Assembly (NCBI GenBank): GCA_900556795.1
Contig: USQD01000115.1
Coordinates: forward strand, 1-6,502
Direction of reading: 5' to 3'
Length of the DNA: 6,502 nt
Origin: an uncultured Prevotella sp.
GTDB lineage: Bacteria; Bacteroidota; Bacteroidia; Bacteroidales; Bacteroidaceae
Of the stretch, positions 6,134-6,502 are shown piece after piece; positions within the stretch are counted from its first letter, which is position 1; the number at the start of each line of letters is the position of its first letter. A model generated the notes under the pieces. The model had not been told where the DNA came from and did no database searches. It saw only the letters and a list, made by a program, of their open reading frames with translations. Made by a program: the position numbers and the translations under genes.

Positions 6134-6502
<369 letters not shown>

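Overview
The window looks like an ordinary chromosomal housekeeping segment from a Bacteroidota genome, most likely Bacteroidales and probably in or near Prevotellaceae. That placement is inferred from protein character, from a promoter of the Bacteroidota type (TTTG, 19 bp, TAnnTTTG) and from the lack of clear Shine-Dalgarno sequences before most genes. I found no rRNA, tRNA, CRISPR array, insertion sequence, phage gene or obvious foreign island. No gap between genes reaches 300 bases.

Left half (1-3619, + strand): the 3' part of efp (elongation factor P, cut by the window edge); a family 2 glycosyltransferase with a hydrophobic C-terminal tail, followed 8 bp later by radC; then, behind its own promoter region, a MIP18/SufT-like Fe-S assembly factor followed by an LpxH-like UDP-2,3-diacylglucosamine diphosphatase of lipid A synthesis. 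A strong symmetric hairpin (3650-3689) ends this block.

Right half (3714-6502, - strand, convergent with the left): pta (phosphate acetyltransferase, 5' part beyond the window edge) and ackA (acetate kinase) form the acetyl-CoA to acetate operon. It ends in a hairpin terminator (4836-4878). Downstream on the same strand lies a PfkB-family sugar kinase resembling 2-keto-3-deoxygluconate kinase, whose 3' end meets the shared terminator.

The genes cover translation (efp), envelope building (glycosyltransferase, lpxH), Fe-S maturation (sufT-like) and central carbon/energy metabolism (kdgK-like, pta-ackA). I see no new multi-gene system. The main non-coding curiosities are two short arrays of 7-bp tandem repeats, one just upstream of lpxH and one just upstream of ackA, and a possible double promoter with a near-palindrome before the sufT-like gene. 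Two start corrections matter: the kinase should start at the ATG at 4760, not the upstream TTG, and the Fe-S factor should start at 2481, because the longer frame begins inside the promoter.
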